In this document: one piece after another, positions 9,365 to 17,265 of the stretch | How the letters are laid out: every line of letters starts with the position of its first letter | How positions within the stretch are numbered: the first letter of the stretch is position 1 | Assembly: GCA_964384215.1 (NCBI GenBank) | Contig: CAYLLB010000006.1 | Span: forward strand, 1 to 64,000 | Length of the DNA stretch: 64,000 bases | DNA from: JAJFUV01 sp964384215 | Lineage (GTDB): Bacteria > Acidobacteriota > Terriglobia > Bryobacterales > Bryobacteraceae | Reading direction: 5' to 3' | The notes under the pieces: model-generated | Seen by the model: only the letters and a program-made list of their open reading frames with translations | What the model was told of the DNA's origin: nothing | Databases searched by the model: none | Position numbers and translations under genes: made by a program

Positions 9365-9667
9365 CAAGGCGAGTGGAGCACTGCGGGCTCGAAGGTCTGG
9401 GTCAATGATCAAGCTGTCGCGCCCCCCGTCTGGAAGCAACCGGGCCGGGTAGCAGACCTCGTCGAGACGCCGCTGGTGGATGAGGATTACTTCTACCGCC
9501 CGCCAACGCTGGTAGCCCTGAGAGCCGGATGGAACAAGATCCTGATCAAAGCGCCAAAAGGTGACAAGACCTGGAACTGGCAGTTCACCTGTGTTCCCGT
9601 GCGGGTGGACGGCGACCGCGTACGCGAAGTAAAGGAACTGCGCTTCTCGACGAACCCCGGCGCGTAA
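9365..9667 (+). pseudogene. Detached in-frame C-terminus of the GH20-like protein
   Basis: Directly after the TAA and in the same frame the sequence encodes about 100 residues without interruption (QGEWSTAGSKVWVND..., YFYRPPTLVALRAGWN, KTWNWQFTCVPV) to a TAA at 9665-9667. The content (a tryptophan-rich beta-sandwich with an AGWNKILIK-type segment) is what is expected at the C-terminus of large secreted glycosidases. A single substitution of a Lys or Gln codon would create the intervening stop. It has no start or ribosome site of its own. Confidence 0.7.
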
Positions 9668-9680
9668 GCGCCACCGGTAT

Positions 9681-10466
9681 CTACTGGCCGGCGGGTAGGC
9701 CCAACCAGCGCAAGGCGTTCTGCGAACGGATCTTCTCCTTCACCGCGGCGCTTGCTTCGAGCATATCGAGCTTCGCCAATGCGGGGCCGGGGTACTGGAA
9801 CGGCATCCCCGTGCCGAAAAGCACGCGGTCCTCGCCCAGGATCGAAATCAGTTGGCCGAGTTCGTTGCCGAATTCTACGCTGAGGCGGGAGATGTCCACG
9901 GCATAGTTGCCAGGCAAGCCCTTGGCGCCTCGGCCCAAAGCCGAGTTCACGATCCCACTGCCGTTCGCCACGATGAAGCGCGCCTTCGGACAAGCTCGGA
10001 TCAGCCGCGCGACTTCATCGAGATTTAGGTCTGGAATATCGATCAACCATCCCTGCTGGCGCGGGTCCTCCACGCGGACGGGAATCGAGATGACCATACT
10101 CCGTTCGGCAGCAGCGTCCACCAGGGCGCGGCAGCGGGGATCCGCCAGCGTGTAGTTGTGCCACTTGGGGTACAGGCGCAGCCCTTTCATCCCAAACTCC
10201 TCGTGGCAAATCTTAAGATCGTCCTGCCAGCCGGCGTATGCGGGGCTGAGAACGGCGAACGGAATCAGCCGGGAACGGTGCGCGGCAACCTCCGCAGCCA
10301 CTTCCTCATTGCCCGCCTGCGGATTGCGGTACGTGATGGCGGCCGCGCTGGAGACCACGGCGCGCTGGATGCCAAAGCGGTCCATGTATTGAACCAAGCC
10401 CGCGCCGGTGTTGTGCCGCAGTTGCCGATAGGCAAAATGTCCTAGATACGCGCTTACGTCGATCAT
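9681..10466 (-). CDS. Amidohydrolase-2 family protein lacking metal ligands
   Basis: 261-residue TIM-barrel protein of the amidohydrolase-2 (decarboxylase-like) family by overall pattern: MIDVSAYLGHF at the start, MKGLRLYPKWHNY in the middle and VLFGTGMPFQY near the end. Every usual metal-binding position appears changed: the HxH of strand 1 is SAY, the later histidine region reads VANGSG, and the final Asp motif (FGSDxP in relatives) reads FGTGMP. The ATG overlaps the stop of the upstream partner (TAATG at 10464-10468), so the two are translationally coupled. It is probably cytoplasmic. It could be a non-catalytic partner, a metal-independent enzyme, or a degenerate copy. Confidence 0.75.
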   Translation of the reverse strand: MIDVSAYLGHFAYRQLRHNTGAGLVQYMDRFGIQRAVVSSAAAITYRNPQAGNEEVAAEVAAHRSRLIPFAVLSPAYAGWQDDLKICHEEFGMKGLRLYPKWHNYTLADPRCRALVDAAAERSMVISIPVRVEDPRQQGWLIDIPDLNLDEVARLIRACPKARFIVANGSGIVNSALGRGAKGLPGNYAVDISRLSVEFGNELGQLISILGEDRVLFGTGMPFQYPGPALAKLDMLEASAAVKEKIRSQNALRWLGLPAGQ

Positions 10467-11344
10467 TACACCCTCCGCCGCGCAAGAATGCGCTGCATGT
10501 TGCCGCTCAGAATCTTGGCCCGATCCGCATCGTTCAACACGGCGGAGCGGATGCGCCCCACGCTGGCCGTCATGGACATATCGCAGCCGAACAGGACGCG
10601 GTCGGCGCCCATGATCTTCACGGCCATCTCAACAGTGCCCTCGTCGATCACGCTGCCGCTGGTATCGATGCAGACGCTGGGCGCGTTCCGCAGCGATTTC
10701 GCGGTCCACTCCCAGTCTCCGCCGCCGGCGATGTGGGCGCAGATGATCATGGCTTCCGGGTAACGCTTGGCGAGTTCGGCGAAGGTGCCACCGTCGCTGA
10801 TGCGCGGCTGCGGCGGGATCAACGAATAGCAGTGCCCCGCGTGATGGAGGATGGGAACGCCCAACTGGATGACGCGCTCCACCAGGGGCCACACCACCGG
10901 TTCCGTGGCCACATAGTCGTTGTATAGCTTCACTCCGATGAAACCCATCTTCTCGACGCAGCGGCTGACTTCGTCGCACGCCTCCTTGATGTAGCCGGGG
11001 TTGACATAGCAGTAACAGAGAATCCTTCCCGGATAGCGCTTCGCGGCCTCCGCCGCCCAATCGTTGCACCGGCGGAATTCCTCCGGGTCCGTGGGGTGTC
11101 GAGGACTCAGCAGGGAACAGCAAAGCTGGTCAATCCCCAACCGGTCCGCCGCGTCGATGAGCTGGCGGTCTCTTTCGAGATAGTCGGGGCTGCCATGATG
11201 GCTCAGGTGCGCGTGCGCGTCAATCACCTTGACCTTGCCGGCGCTGCCTGCGGCGCCTGCGCGAGCCAAGCCCGCGGTGCCGGCGAAACCCAGCCCGGCG
11301 CTGAAAGCACGCCGCGACATCAAACCGAAGCCCGATTCGTCCAT
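10466..11344 (-). CDS. Secreted amidohydrolase-2 family metal-dependent hydrolase
   Basis: 292 residues starting at ATG 11344, chosen because GGAGGAATTCGC lies directly upstream. Residues 9-30 (SRRAFSAGLGFAGTAGLA) form a Tat-type signal. The catalytic domain keeps the metal ligands missing in its partner: DAHAHL (HxH), ILHHAGH, IICAHIAGGGDW and VLFGCDM (final Asp). Relatives hydrolyse or decarboxylate small cyclic or aromatic acids; the substrate here is unknown. It is followed with a 1-nt overlap by the paralogous, ligand-less protein, so the two products are probably made in matched amounts. Translation of a Tat-exported protein coupled to one without a visible export signal is odd; the partner could be exported in complex or stay inside. 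Confidence 0.82.
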   Translation of the reverse strand: MDESGFGLMSRRAFSAGLGFAGTAGLARAGAAGSAGKVKVIDAHAHLSHHGSPDYLERDRQLIDAADRLGIDQLCCSLLSPRHPTDPEEFRRCNDWAAEAAKRYPGRILCYCYVNPGYIKEACDEVSRCVEKMGFIGVKLYNDYVATEPVVWPLVERVIQLGVPILHHAGHCYSLIPPQPRISDGGTFAELAKRYPEAMIICAHIAGGGDWEWTAKSLRNAPSVCIDTSGSVIDEGTVEMAVKIMGADRVLFGCDMSMTASVGRIRSAVLNDADRAKILSGNMQRILARRRV

Positions 11345-11610
11345 GCGAATTCCTCCCTGGCACGGCGGACGGACGAGCGCGCCACTAACTCCCACACTGG
11401 TGAGGATACGCGGAAGTCAAACCACGCCTCTGTTTCCGCCAGCCATGCCGTAAATTATCGCCGCCACGGGCCTGGAGTCAAACCGGACCTTGCGGGTTTC
11501 TTTCAAAGTGCAATCAAAAGACGGCGGGCCATTACGTGTGCGGGGCTTCGCTCTTCATGGCTCTGAGAGGATGCGACGTTGTAGCATTGTTATTGGAGAT
11601 GTCCCCCAGC
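11345..11610. other. Divergent intergenic region, amidohydrolase / antiporter
   Basis: About 265 nt between divergent genes. Apart from the ribosome-binding site of the amidohydrolase next to 11344 I see no convincing promoter, terminator or short gene. Confidence 0.4.
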
Positions 11611-12825
11611 ATGGTTTTCATCCCTTCCTTCCTGTTGACCCCGGGCGAAGAGCCGGCGGGCTTGCTTCTCCAGATGCTCGTTGTGTTCGCGTCGGCGAAA
11701 GTGCTGGCCGAAGTGGCCGAGCAGTTGAAGCAGCCCTCAGTAGTCGGACAGTTAATCGCCGGCATTCTGATCGGCCCGAGCGTGCTGGGATGGGTGCAAC
11801 CCACGGACTTCCTGGCTGTGCTTTCCGAACTCGGCGTCATGTTCCTGTTGTTCCACGTGGGCCTGGAACTGCGCGGCTTTCAACTCACCAGAATCGGCCT
11901 CGAGGCGCTGCTGCCCGCCATCCTGGGTGTGATTCTGCCTTTTATGGGCGGCATTGCCGTCATGATGGCGATCGGGCATCCAACCGTCGAAGCCATCTTC
12001 GTGGGCGCGGCGCTGGTGGCCACTAGCGTGGGGATCACGGCGCATGTTTTGGCCTCGAAAGGGTTGCTCGAAGAGAGAGCCAGCAAGGTGATTCTGGCCG
12101 CGGCGGTCATCGACGACGTGCTCGGACTGCTTGTGCTCGCCGTGGTGAGCGGCCTCGCCAAGGGCCGTATCAATTTCGTCGAACTGGGTCTCACCACGGG
12201 GTTGGCCGTCGGATTCACGATCCTGGTCGCCACCTGGGGAAAGAAGGCCATGGCGCAGATCGTGCCCCGCGTGGAACAACGCACACTATCGGTCGACGGC
12301 GAATTCACGCTGTCGATCATCCTGCTGTTCGGCCTCTCGCTGCTCGCCATACACGCCGGCGTGGCCGCCATCATCGGCGCGTTCTTGGCAGGCATGGCGC
12401 TGGCCGGCAACGTGGGAGATCGCGTGCACCAGATGACCAGCGGGGTCACCGAATTCCTGGTGCCGTTCTTCCTGGTAGGCATCGGCCTGCACCTGGACAT
12501 GTCGGTCTTCCGGCGCGGAGACACCATCCTGCTCGCCACGATCATCCTGGTCGTCGCGTGCCTGACGAAGTTCCTCGGCTGTGGGCTGGGCGCGCTGCGT
12601 TTAGGATGGGCCGACGCCGCGCGGGTGGGCACCGGCATGATTCCTCGCGGCGAGGTGGGCATGGTGGTGGCTCAGATCGGCCTTGGGCTGCGCATCATCC
12701 CGCAAGATGTTTACGGCGTCGTTGTTTTCATGTCGATCGCAACGACGATCCTTGCCCCTCCACTCTTGAAACTCAGCTATCGTGGTCTGATGCGGCCTGA
12801 ACCCGCCGGCATAGTTTCCGAATGA
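11611..12825 (+). CDS. CPA2-type monovalent cation/proton antiporter
   Basis: About 404 residues, almost entirely hydrophobic with 12-13 predicted membrane helices. CPA2/Kef-type signatures are visible: GQLIAGILIGPSVLGW, FHVGLEL, and AVIDDVLGLLVLAVV, whose Asp-Asp pair is the ion-exchange site. It should exchange Na+ or K+ for protons across the inner membrane. No NAD-binding (TrkA-N) domain follows, unlike KefB/KefC. The start is uncertain: ATG 11611 is 12 nt after GGAG, while in-frame ATGs at 11599, 11557 and the upstream open frame from 11536 are also possible. Its stop overlaps the next start (ATGA), so the beta-propeller gene is coupled to it. Confidence 0.85.
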   Translation: MVFIPSFLLTPGEEPAGLLLQMLVVFASAKVLAEVAEQLKQPSVVGQLIAGILIGPSVLGWVQPTDFLAVLSELGVMFLLFHVGLELRGFQLTRIGLEALLPAILGVILPFMGGIAVMMAIGHPTVEAIFVGAALVATSVGITAHVLASKGLLEERASKVILAAAVIDDVLGLLVLAVVSGLAKGRINFVELGLTTGLAVGFTILVATWGKKAMAQIVPRVEQRTLSVDGEFTLSIILLFGLSLLAIHAGVAAIIGAFLAGMALAGNVGDRVHQMTSGVTEFLVPFFLVGIGLHLDMSVFRRGDTILLATIILVVACLTKFLGCGLGALRLGWADAARVGTGMIPRGEVGMVVAQIGLGLRIIPQDVYGVVVFMSIATTILAPPLLKLSYRGLMRPEPAGIVSE

Positions 12826-13877
12826 CAGCTTCTCAACGAATCGCCATCGCCGCGCTTTGCGCCGCCGCGGCGTGGGCTCAGCAATCTTCGCCGGCGCTGG
12901 TTTTCAGCGGCCGCGTCTACGGACGAGGCGGCACGCTCTACCGGCAGCTGTGGCGCCTGACCGGCCCCGGCGGCCGGCGCGTGCAGCTTTCCCGCTCCAC
13001 GCGCCACCACGACCTGCCAGGGTGCGGAACCGATGGGCGCACCTTGCTGTTCCTCTCCGGCGGCGATCAGCAAGCGCACGAGCTTTGGACCTTCGACACG
13101 AATACCCGTGCGGAACGGATGCTGCTGAAGACGGACGAGGACCAACCCATTTCGCGCCTGCTCGGCTGGTCGCGCGGCGGCCGTGAAGTCGTGCTTGCAC
13201 TGGACACCGTGAGCGGTTCTCACCTGGCGAAGTTGCTGCTGCCGGAAAAGACGCTGGTGGGCCTGCCGCGCGCCGAAAACCCTGCTTTGTCGCCCGATGG
13301 AACGCGGATCGCGTACGACACGTCGTATCTGGGCGGTGGAAGCCTGGCGCAATCGCAACTGCTGGTGGTGGACCTGGACGGCAAACCGGTTGCGCACCTG
13401 GGCCGGGGCGCAAGACCGGCCTGGTCGCCGGATTCCGAGAAGTTGGTTGCGCTGGTGGCGAACGGGACGGACCTGCAGATCGTCGAGGTTCGTTCACGCG
13501 CGATCGAACGAACGGTCGCACTGCCTGCTAAGTCGGACCGGTGGACGTTGCCCGGCGCCTTGACCTGGTCGCCGGACGGGAAGTGGATTCTGGCGTCTTC
13601 CCCGGCTGAGGGCGCGGAGGAGTACTGGCTGCTGAACATGGAAACCCGCATGTGGACTTACCTGGACCGTGGGCGTGGCGCGCGCTGGTCGCCGGATGGC
13701 ACACGATTGGTGTATGCGACGCCTTGGCGGACGGTGAAGGTGGATCGCAAGGATGTCCCCGTTTCCACCCTCAGGATGGCCGAAGCGCCGGATTTCCGGG
13801 CACAGGAATTGGCGTTCGCGCCGGCTGCCTTCGATTCTCCGGCATGGTGCGCGCTGGATTTTCGGCCGCCAAGATAA
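12822..13877 (+). CDS. Secreted PD40/TolB-like beta-propeller protein
   Basis: 351 residues with a signal peptide ending AAWAQ and repeated SPDG motifs (NPALSPDGTRIAYD, PAWSPDSEKLVA, LTWSPDGKWILA, ARWSPDGTRLVYA) diagnostic of PD40 blades as in TolB and DPP-IV propellers. No catalytic domain follows, so it is probably a periplasmic binding or scaffold propeller. It overlaps the antiporter stop by 4 nt, implying shared translation. The physiological role is unknown. Confidence 0.75.
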   Translation: MTASQRIAIAALCAAAAWAQQSSPALVFSGRVYGRGGTLYRQLWRLTGPGGRRVQLSRSTRHHDLPGCGTDGRTLLFLSGGDQQAHELWTFDTNTRAERMLLKTDEDQPISRLLGWSRGGREVVLALDTVSGSHLAKLLLPEKTLVGLPRAENPALSPDGTRIAYDTSYLGGGSLAQSQLLVVDLDGKPVAHLGRGARPAWSPDSEKLVALVANGTDLQIVEVRSRAIERTVALPAKSDRWTLPGALTWSPDGKWILASSPAEGAEEYWLLNMETRMWTYLDRGRGARWSPDGTRLVYATPWRTVKVDRKDVPVSTLRMAEAPDFRAQELAFAPAAFDSPAWCALDFRPPR

Positions 13878-13894
13878 AATCCTATGGAGAGGCC

Positions 13895-13928
13895 CTTTCA
13901 TTCCGCGTGAAAGTTTCGTATATATATA
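13895..13928 (+). promoter_or_regulatory. Putative promoter and operator upstream of the LysW-like gene
   Basis: A 6-bp inverted repeat (CTTTCA 13895-13900, TGAAAG 13908-13913) precedes an unusual alternating TA run at 13919-13929, AT-rich in an otherwise GC-rich region and positioned like a -10 element. The -35 match is poor, so the call is tentative. Confidence 0.3.
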
Positions 13929-13955
13929 TCTGCGGCGTGGCAAGGAGGAGAGCAG

Positions 13956-14171
13956 ATGGTTAAGTGCCCGATGTGCGATGGCCCCATCGATGTCGAAGAA
14001 GACGAACTCGACGAAGGCGACATCCTCACCTGCGAGGAGTGCGGAGCGGAGATACAGGTCGCTGGGGTGAATCCCCTCGAACTCGAAGCTGCCGACGAAG
14101 AGGATCTGGAAGATGAGGAAGGTGACCTCGAAGAGGAGGATGAGGACGAAGACGAGGAGGAGTGGCGTTAG
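13956..14171 (+). CDS. LysW/ArgW-like zinc-ribbon carrier protein with non-canonical C-terminus
   Basis: 71 residues, preceded by a perfect AAGGAGGAG site. The N-terminal half is a zinc ribbon (KCPMCDG ... TCEECGAEIQV, four Cys) followed by NPLELE and a very acidic tail, the layout of LysW amino-group carrier proteins of the alpha-aminoadipate lysine/arginine route. Genuine LysW ends in EDWGE, whose last Glu is conjugated to the substrate; here the tail ends EEEWR, lacking the Gly-Glu. No LysX, LysZ, LysY, LysJ or LysK homologue is adjacent, and lysA (diaminopimelate pathway) lies 2 kb downstream, so a lysine role is doubtful. Other possibilities are a carrier for another conjugation system or a plain zinc-ribbon regulator. 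Confidence 0.75.
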   Translation: MVKCPMCDGPIDVEEDELDEGDILTCEECGAEIQVAGVNPLELEAADEEDLEDEEGDLEEEDEDEDEEEWR

Positions 14172-14559
14172 CGTCGGGCTTGCCCGTGTTCTTATCCGGG
14201 CCTCCGTCCTGCTGGGCGTGGCTGCGATAGCGGTGTTTCCGGCCGCCGCCGGGAAACGGGACAAACAGGAACCATTCGCATTGATCGCCGGAACGGTGTT
14301 CCGCGATACGGGCTTTGCACTGCCGGGCGCCGAGGTGTCGCTTAAGCCCACGCCCGAGGGGCCATCCGCCGTCAAGGTCAAGAGCGCAAAGATGGTGTCT
14401 ACCCCCCGCGGCGAGTTTGTGTTTCGAGTCCCCGCCGCGCCCATGCGATATACTGTGAGTGTCAAAGCCAAGGGCTTCCGCGAGCAAACAAAGCCCGTTT
14501 CCATAACGGGGGATGAGCGCGTGGACGTATTTTTCCGGCTGGAAGCGGAATCGAAATAG
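14113..14559 (+). CDS. Secreted small carboxypeptidase-regulatory-like protein
   Basis: Up to 148 residues: a strongly basic N-terminus, a hydrophobic stretch (VLIRASVLLGVAAIAVFPAAA) as signal peptide, then one Ig-like carboxypeptidase-regulatory domain (IAGTVFRDTGFALPGAEV, GEFVFRVP, YTVSVKAKGF). Such domains are surface or periplasmic modules of unknown partner. If ATG 14113 (or 14140) is used, the first 20 codons overlap the acidic tail of the LysW-like gene in the +1 frame, which explains the Arg/Lys-rich start. A later non-ATG start cannot be excluded. The next gene encodes a similar protein 4 nt downstream. Confidence 0.7.
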   Translation: MRKVTSKRRMRTKTRRSGVSVGLARVLIRASVLLGVAAIAVFPAAAGKRDKQEPFALIAGTVFRDTGFALPGAEVSLKPTPEGPSAVKVKSAKMVSTPRGEFVFRVPAAPMRYTVSVKAKGFREQTKPVSITGDERVDVFFRLEAESK

Positions 14560-14563
14560 TAGG

Positions 14564-14938
14564 ATGAAAACCGTTCAGTTCATAGCCTTCTCACTCATGC
14601 TGGTGGCTCTGACTGCGCTGCCGGCGTCCTCTCAATGGAAGAGGGACAAAGACAAGGAGGATCCCAATACCCGCTCCCTGCAGGGATTCGTCCTGGACGA
14701 GCAAGAGAGGCCGGCCAAGACCGCCGTTGTGCAACTGAAGAACACTAAGACCCTCCAGGTTCGCTCTTATATCACGCAAGAGGATGGGCGCTACCAGTTT
14801 CACGGTTTAAGTACCAACACCGATTACGAATTGCGGGCAGAGCGGGGCGACCTGGCCAGCGCGGTCCGGCGCCTCAGCGTATTCGATACCCGGCCCAAGC
14901 CGGTCATCAACCTGAAGCTCGAGCCCAAGAAGAAGTAG
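14564..14938 (+). CDS. Secreted small carboxypeptidase-regulatory-like protein
   Basis: 124 residues from ATG 14564, which follows the upstream stop by 4 nt. A signal peptide (MKTVQFIAFSLMLVALTALPASSQ) precedes a charged linker and a single Ig-like repeat (LQGFVLDEQERPAKTAVVQL, DGRYQFHGL, YELRAERG). It resembles the preceding protein in size and architecture, so the pair probably arose by duplication or acts together at the envelope. It is followed by two thioredoxin-fold proteins. Confidence 0.75.
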   Translation: MKTVQFIAFSLMLVALTALPASSQWKRDKDKEDPNTRSLQGFVLDEQERPAKTAVVQLKNTKTLQVRSYITQEDGRYQFHGLSTNTDYELRAERGDLASAVRRLSVFDTRPKPVINLKLEPKKK

Positions 14939-14971
14939 CGCCGTCTTTGGCCCGCTCTATTGGGAGGGGAC

Positions 14972-15544
14972 ATGAGACGAATATTGAATCTGGCGGTTTG
15001 TTTGAGTTGGGCGGCTGCGGCATGGGCCCAGAGCGGCATCGTTGGCGCCAAGCCTGGTGAGTTCACCCTGCAGGATCTGAAGGGCTCCAGCGTTTCCGCT
15101 TCAGCGTTGAGCGGCAATGTCACGGTGCTCATCTTCATCGCCACCAAATGCCCGGTGTCGAACGCTTACAACGAGCGCATGAGCGCACTCTATCGCGATT
15201 ACGAGCCCAAGGGCGTGAAGTTCATCTTCGTGAATTCCAATTACAACGAACCGGCGGCCGAAGTCGACGAACACAGGAAAAGCAATGCGTTCCCGTTCGC
15301 CGTCTACAAGGATGCCGGCCACGTTGTGGCGGACCTGTTCCACGCAAACGCCACGCCTGAAGCCTTCGTGCTCGACTCGAGCGGCACGGTGCGCTATCAC
15401 GGCTATATCGACGACTCGCAGAACCCAGGGCGCGTCACGAAGCAGGGCCTGCGACTGGCCTTGGACGCTTTGCTGGGAGGTGGAAGCGTGAATCCGGCGG
15501 AGACCAAGGCGTTTGGATGTTCCATTAAACGGATAAAACGATGA
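14972..15544 (+). CDS. Exported redoxin/AhpC-TSA family protein
   Basis: 190 residues starting at ATG 14972, directly after GGGAGGGGA. The signal peptide ends AAWAQ. The thioredoxin-like fold is seen in FTLQDLKGSSVSASALSG, LIFIATKCPVSNAYNERM (active-site region with a single Cys, CPVS) and FVLDSSGTVRYHGYIDD. Relatives are peroxiredoxin-like or redoxin proteins of the periplasm. Only one active-site Cys is visible, so a disulfide-exchange or peroxidatic role is more likely than a CxxC oxidoreductase. It overlaps the next gene by 4 nt (ATGA). Confidence 0.78.
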   Translation: MRRILNLAVCLSWAAAAWAQSGIVGAKPGEFTLQDLKGSSVSASALSGNVTVLIFIATKCPVSNAYNERMSALYRDYEPKGVKFIFVNSNYNEPAAEVDEHRKSNAFPFAVYKDAGHVVADLFHANATPEAFVLDSSGTVRYHGYIDDSQNPGRVTKQGLRLALDALLGGGSVNPAETKAFGCSIKRIKR

Positions 15545-16023
15545 TCTGGAATGTGCGGCTTCTTTTTGCGGCGGCCCTACTGGCCGCACCGTTGTGCGCT
15601 CAACCGGCGCTCCAACCGGTGAATGAGACGGGCTACCAGGAATTGCTGGCGGCGAACAAAGGGAAGGTTGTGCTCGTGAACTTCTGGGCCACATGGTGCC
15701 AGCCCTGCCGGGCCGAGATGCCGCAACTCGTGAAGATGGAGGCATCGCTGCGGGCGCGAGGATTCAAGCTCGTCACCGTCTCCGCCGACGAACCGGAGCA
15801 GGAAGCCTTTGCCCGCAAGTTTCTTACCCAGACGAAGGTCCCGGGGCCGTGGTATGTGAAGAGACCCAAGAGCGACAACGCTTTCATCGAAGCCGTCGAC
15901 CGCCGCTGGAGCGGCGCGCTGCCAGCGTCGTATTTATACGACCGCACGGGGCGCAAGCGCCAGATGTTCGTCGGCGAAACCGCCTTGGCAACTATTGAAG
16001 CTGCCATCCGCAAGCTGCTTTAG
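15541..16023 (+). CDS. TlpA-like periplasmic thioredoxin
   Basis: 160 residues: signal peptide (ending APLCAQ), then a thioredoxin fold with the classical active site WATWCQPCRAEMPQL and cis-Pro region GALPASYLYD. TlpA/ResA-like proteins reduce disulfides in exported proteins, for example during cytochrome c maturation. It is translationally coupled to the upstream redoxin, suggesting the two form an electron relay in the periplasm. It ends back to back with lysA on the other strand with no gap. Confidence 0.85.
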   Translation: MIWNVRLLFAAALLAAPLCAQPALQPVNETGYQELLAANKGKVVLVNFWATWCQPCRAEMPQLVKMEASLRARGFKLVTVSADEPEQEAFARKFLTQTKVPGPWYVKRPKSDNAFIEAVDRRWSGALPASYLYDRTGRKRQMFVGETALATIEAAIRKLL

Positions 16024-17265
16024 CTACTCGCCGCGGATCAGGTCGTCGTAACTTTCTCGCGCGCGAATGACGCTGTACTTATCGCCGTCGATCAACACTT
16101 CGGCCGGGCGCGGGCGCGCGTTGTAGTTTGAAGCCTGCGCGAATCCGTAAGCTCCCGCCGTGCAAACGGCCAGCAGATCGCCGGGCAAAACATTGTCGAT
16201 CTCGCGGCCGCGCGCGAGAAAATCGCCCGTCTCGCACACCGGCCCCACCACATCGGCGCGGATGACGCCCCGGTGAGCGCGCCTGAGGGGCAGAATTCCG
16301 TGATATGCGCCGTAAAGCGCGGGGCGGATCAGCTCCGTCATGGACGCGTCGACAATGACGAATTCCTTCTTGCCGTTGCGCTTGCGGTAGAGCACCCTCG
16401 TGAGCAGCAAGCCTGCCTCCGCCACCAGCGAGCGGCCGGGCTCCAGCAGAACGCGTAAGCCGCTGCCTTCCGCGAGTGCGCAAAGCGCCGTCACGAACTC
16501 CGTGATCGAAGGCGAGGACTCGCCGGGCCGGTACGGCACTCCCACGCCACCGCCGAGATCCAGATGCCGGATGTCGAAGCCCTTCTCCCGCAGACGTTGA
16601 GCCAGCGCCACCAGACGGCCGGCGGCTTCGAGCATCGGCGACGGATCCAGGATCTGCGACCCGATGTGGCAGCTTACCCCTTCCAGAGCCAAGTGCTTGA
16701 GTGCCCGGGCGCGCTCATAGACCGCCTCCACCTCAGCGATGTCGATGCCGAACTTATGCTCGCGCAGGCCCGTCGAAATGTAGGGATGCGTCGCGGCGTC
16801 TACGTCCGGGTTTACGCGCACGGCCACGCGCGCCGTCACGCCTTGGCGCTCGGCCAGCGTGTCGATCAGCGCCAGCTCGCCTTCGGATTCGCAGTTGAAT
16901 CCATAGATCCCCTGGTCGAGCGCGTAGGCGATCTCATCGGCGGTCTTTCCGACCCCGGAGAACACAACGCTCGACGCTTTTCCGCCGGCCTTCAGCACGC
17001 GGAACAACTCTCCGCCGGAAACGATGTCGAACCCGGCGCCCTCTTTCGCAAGCAGTCTCAACAAACTCAGGTTGCCGTTTGCTTTCACTGCGTAACAGAT
17101 CGCGTGCGGGGTATTGCCGAAGGCCTCCTGGTAAGCACGCAGACGTCGCAGAATGGCGCTCGTCGAGTAAACGTAACAAGGCGTTCCCTCGCGCGAGGCC
17201 ACGTCCGCCAGCGCGACTTGCTCGCAATAGAGCGTGTCTTGTTCGTAACGGTAGGCAGAATCCAT
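16024..17265 (-). CDS. lysA: Diaminopimelate decarboxylase
   Basis: 413 residues of the fold-III PLP decarboxylase family. Visible motifs: YAVKANGN with the PLP lysine, FDIVSGGEL, SCHIGSQI, DLGGGVGVPY, EPGRSLVAEAG, and GPVCETGDFLARGR with the conserved C-E-x-x-D substrate site. It converts meso-diaminopimelate to L-lysine in the cytoplasm. ATG 17265 overlaps the stop of the upstream phosphatase gene (TGATG); a GTG one codon earlier is also possible. It is the last gene of a minus-strand run rpiB-like, deoC, GAF-PP2C, lysA. Confidence 0.95.
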   Translation of the reverse strand: MDSAYRYEQDTLYCEQVALADVASREGTPCYVYSTSAILRRLRAYQEAFGNTPHAICYAVKANGNLSLLRLLAKEGAGFDIVSGGELFRVLKAGGKASSVVFSGVGKTADEIAYALDQGIYGFNCESEGELALIDTLAERQGVTARVAVRVNPDVDAATHPYISTGLREHKFGIDIAEVEAVYERARALKHLALEGVSCHIGSQILDPSPMLEAAGRLVALAQRLREKGFDIRHLDLGGGVGVPYRPGESSPSITEFVTALCALAEGSGLRVLLEPGRSLVAEAGLLLTRVLYRKRNGKKEFVIVDASMTELIRPALYGAYHGILPLRRAHRGVIRADVVGPVCETGDFLARGREIDNVLPGDLLAVCTAGAYGFAQASNYNARPRPAEVLIDGDKYSVIRARESYDDLIRGE

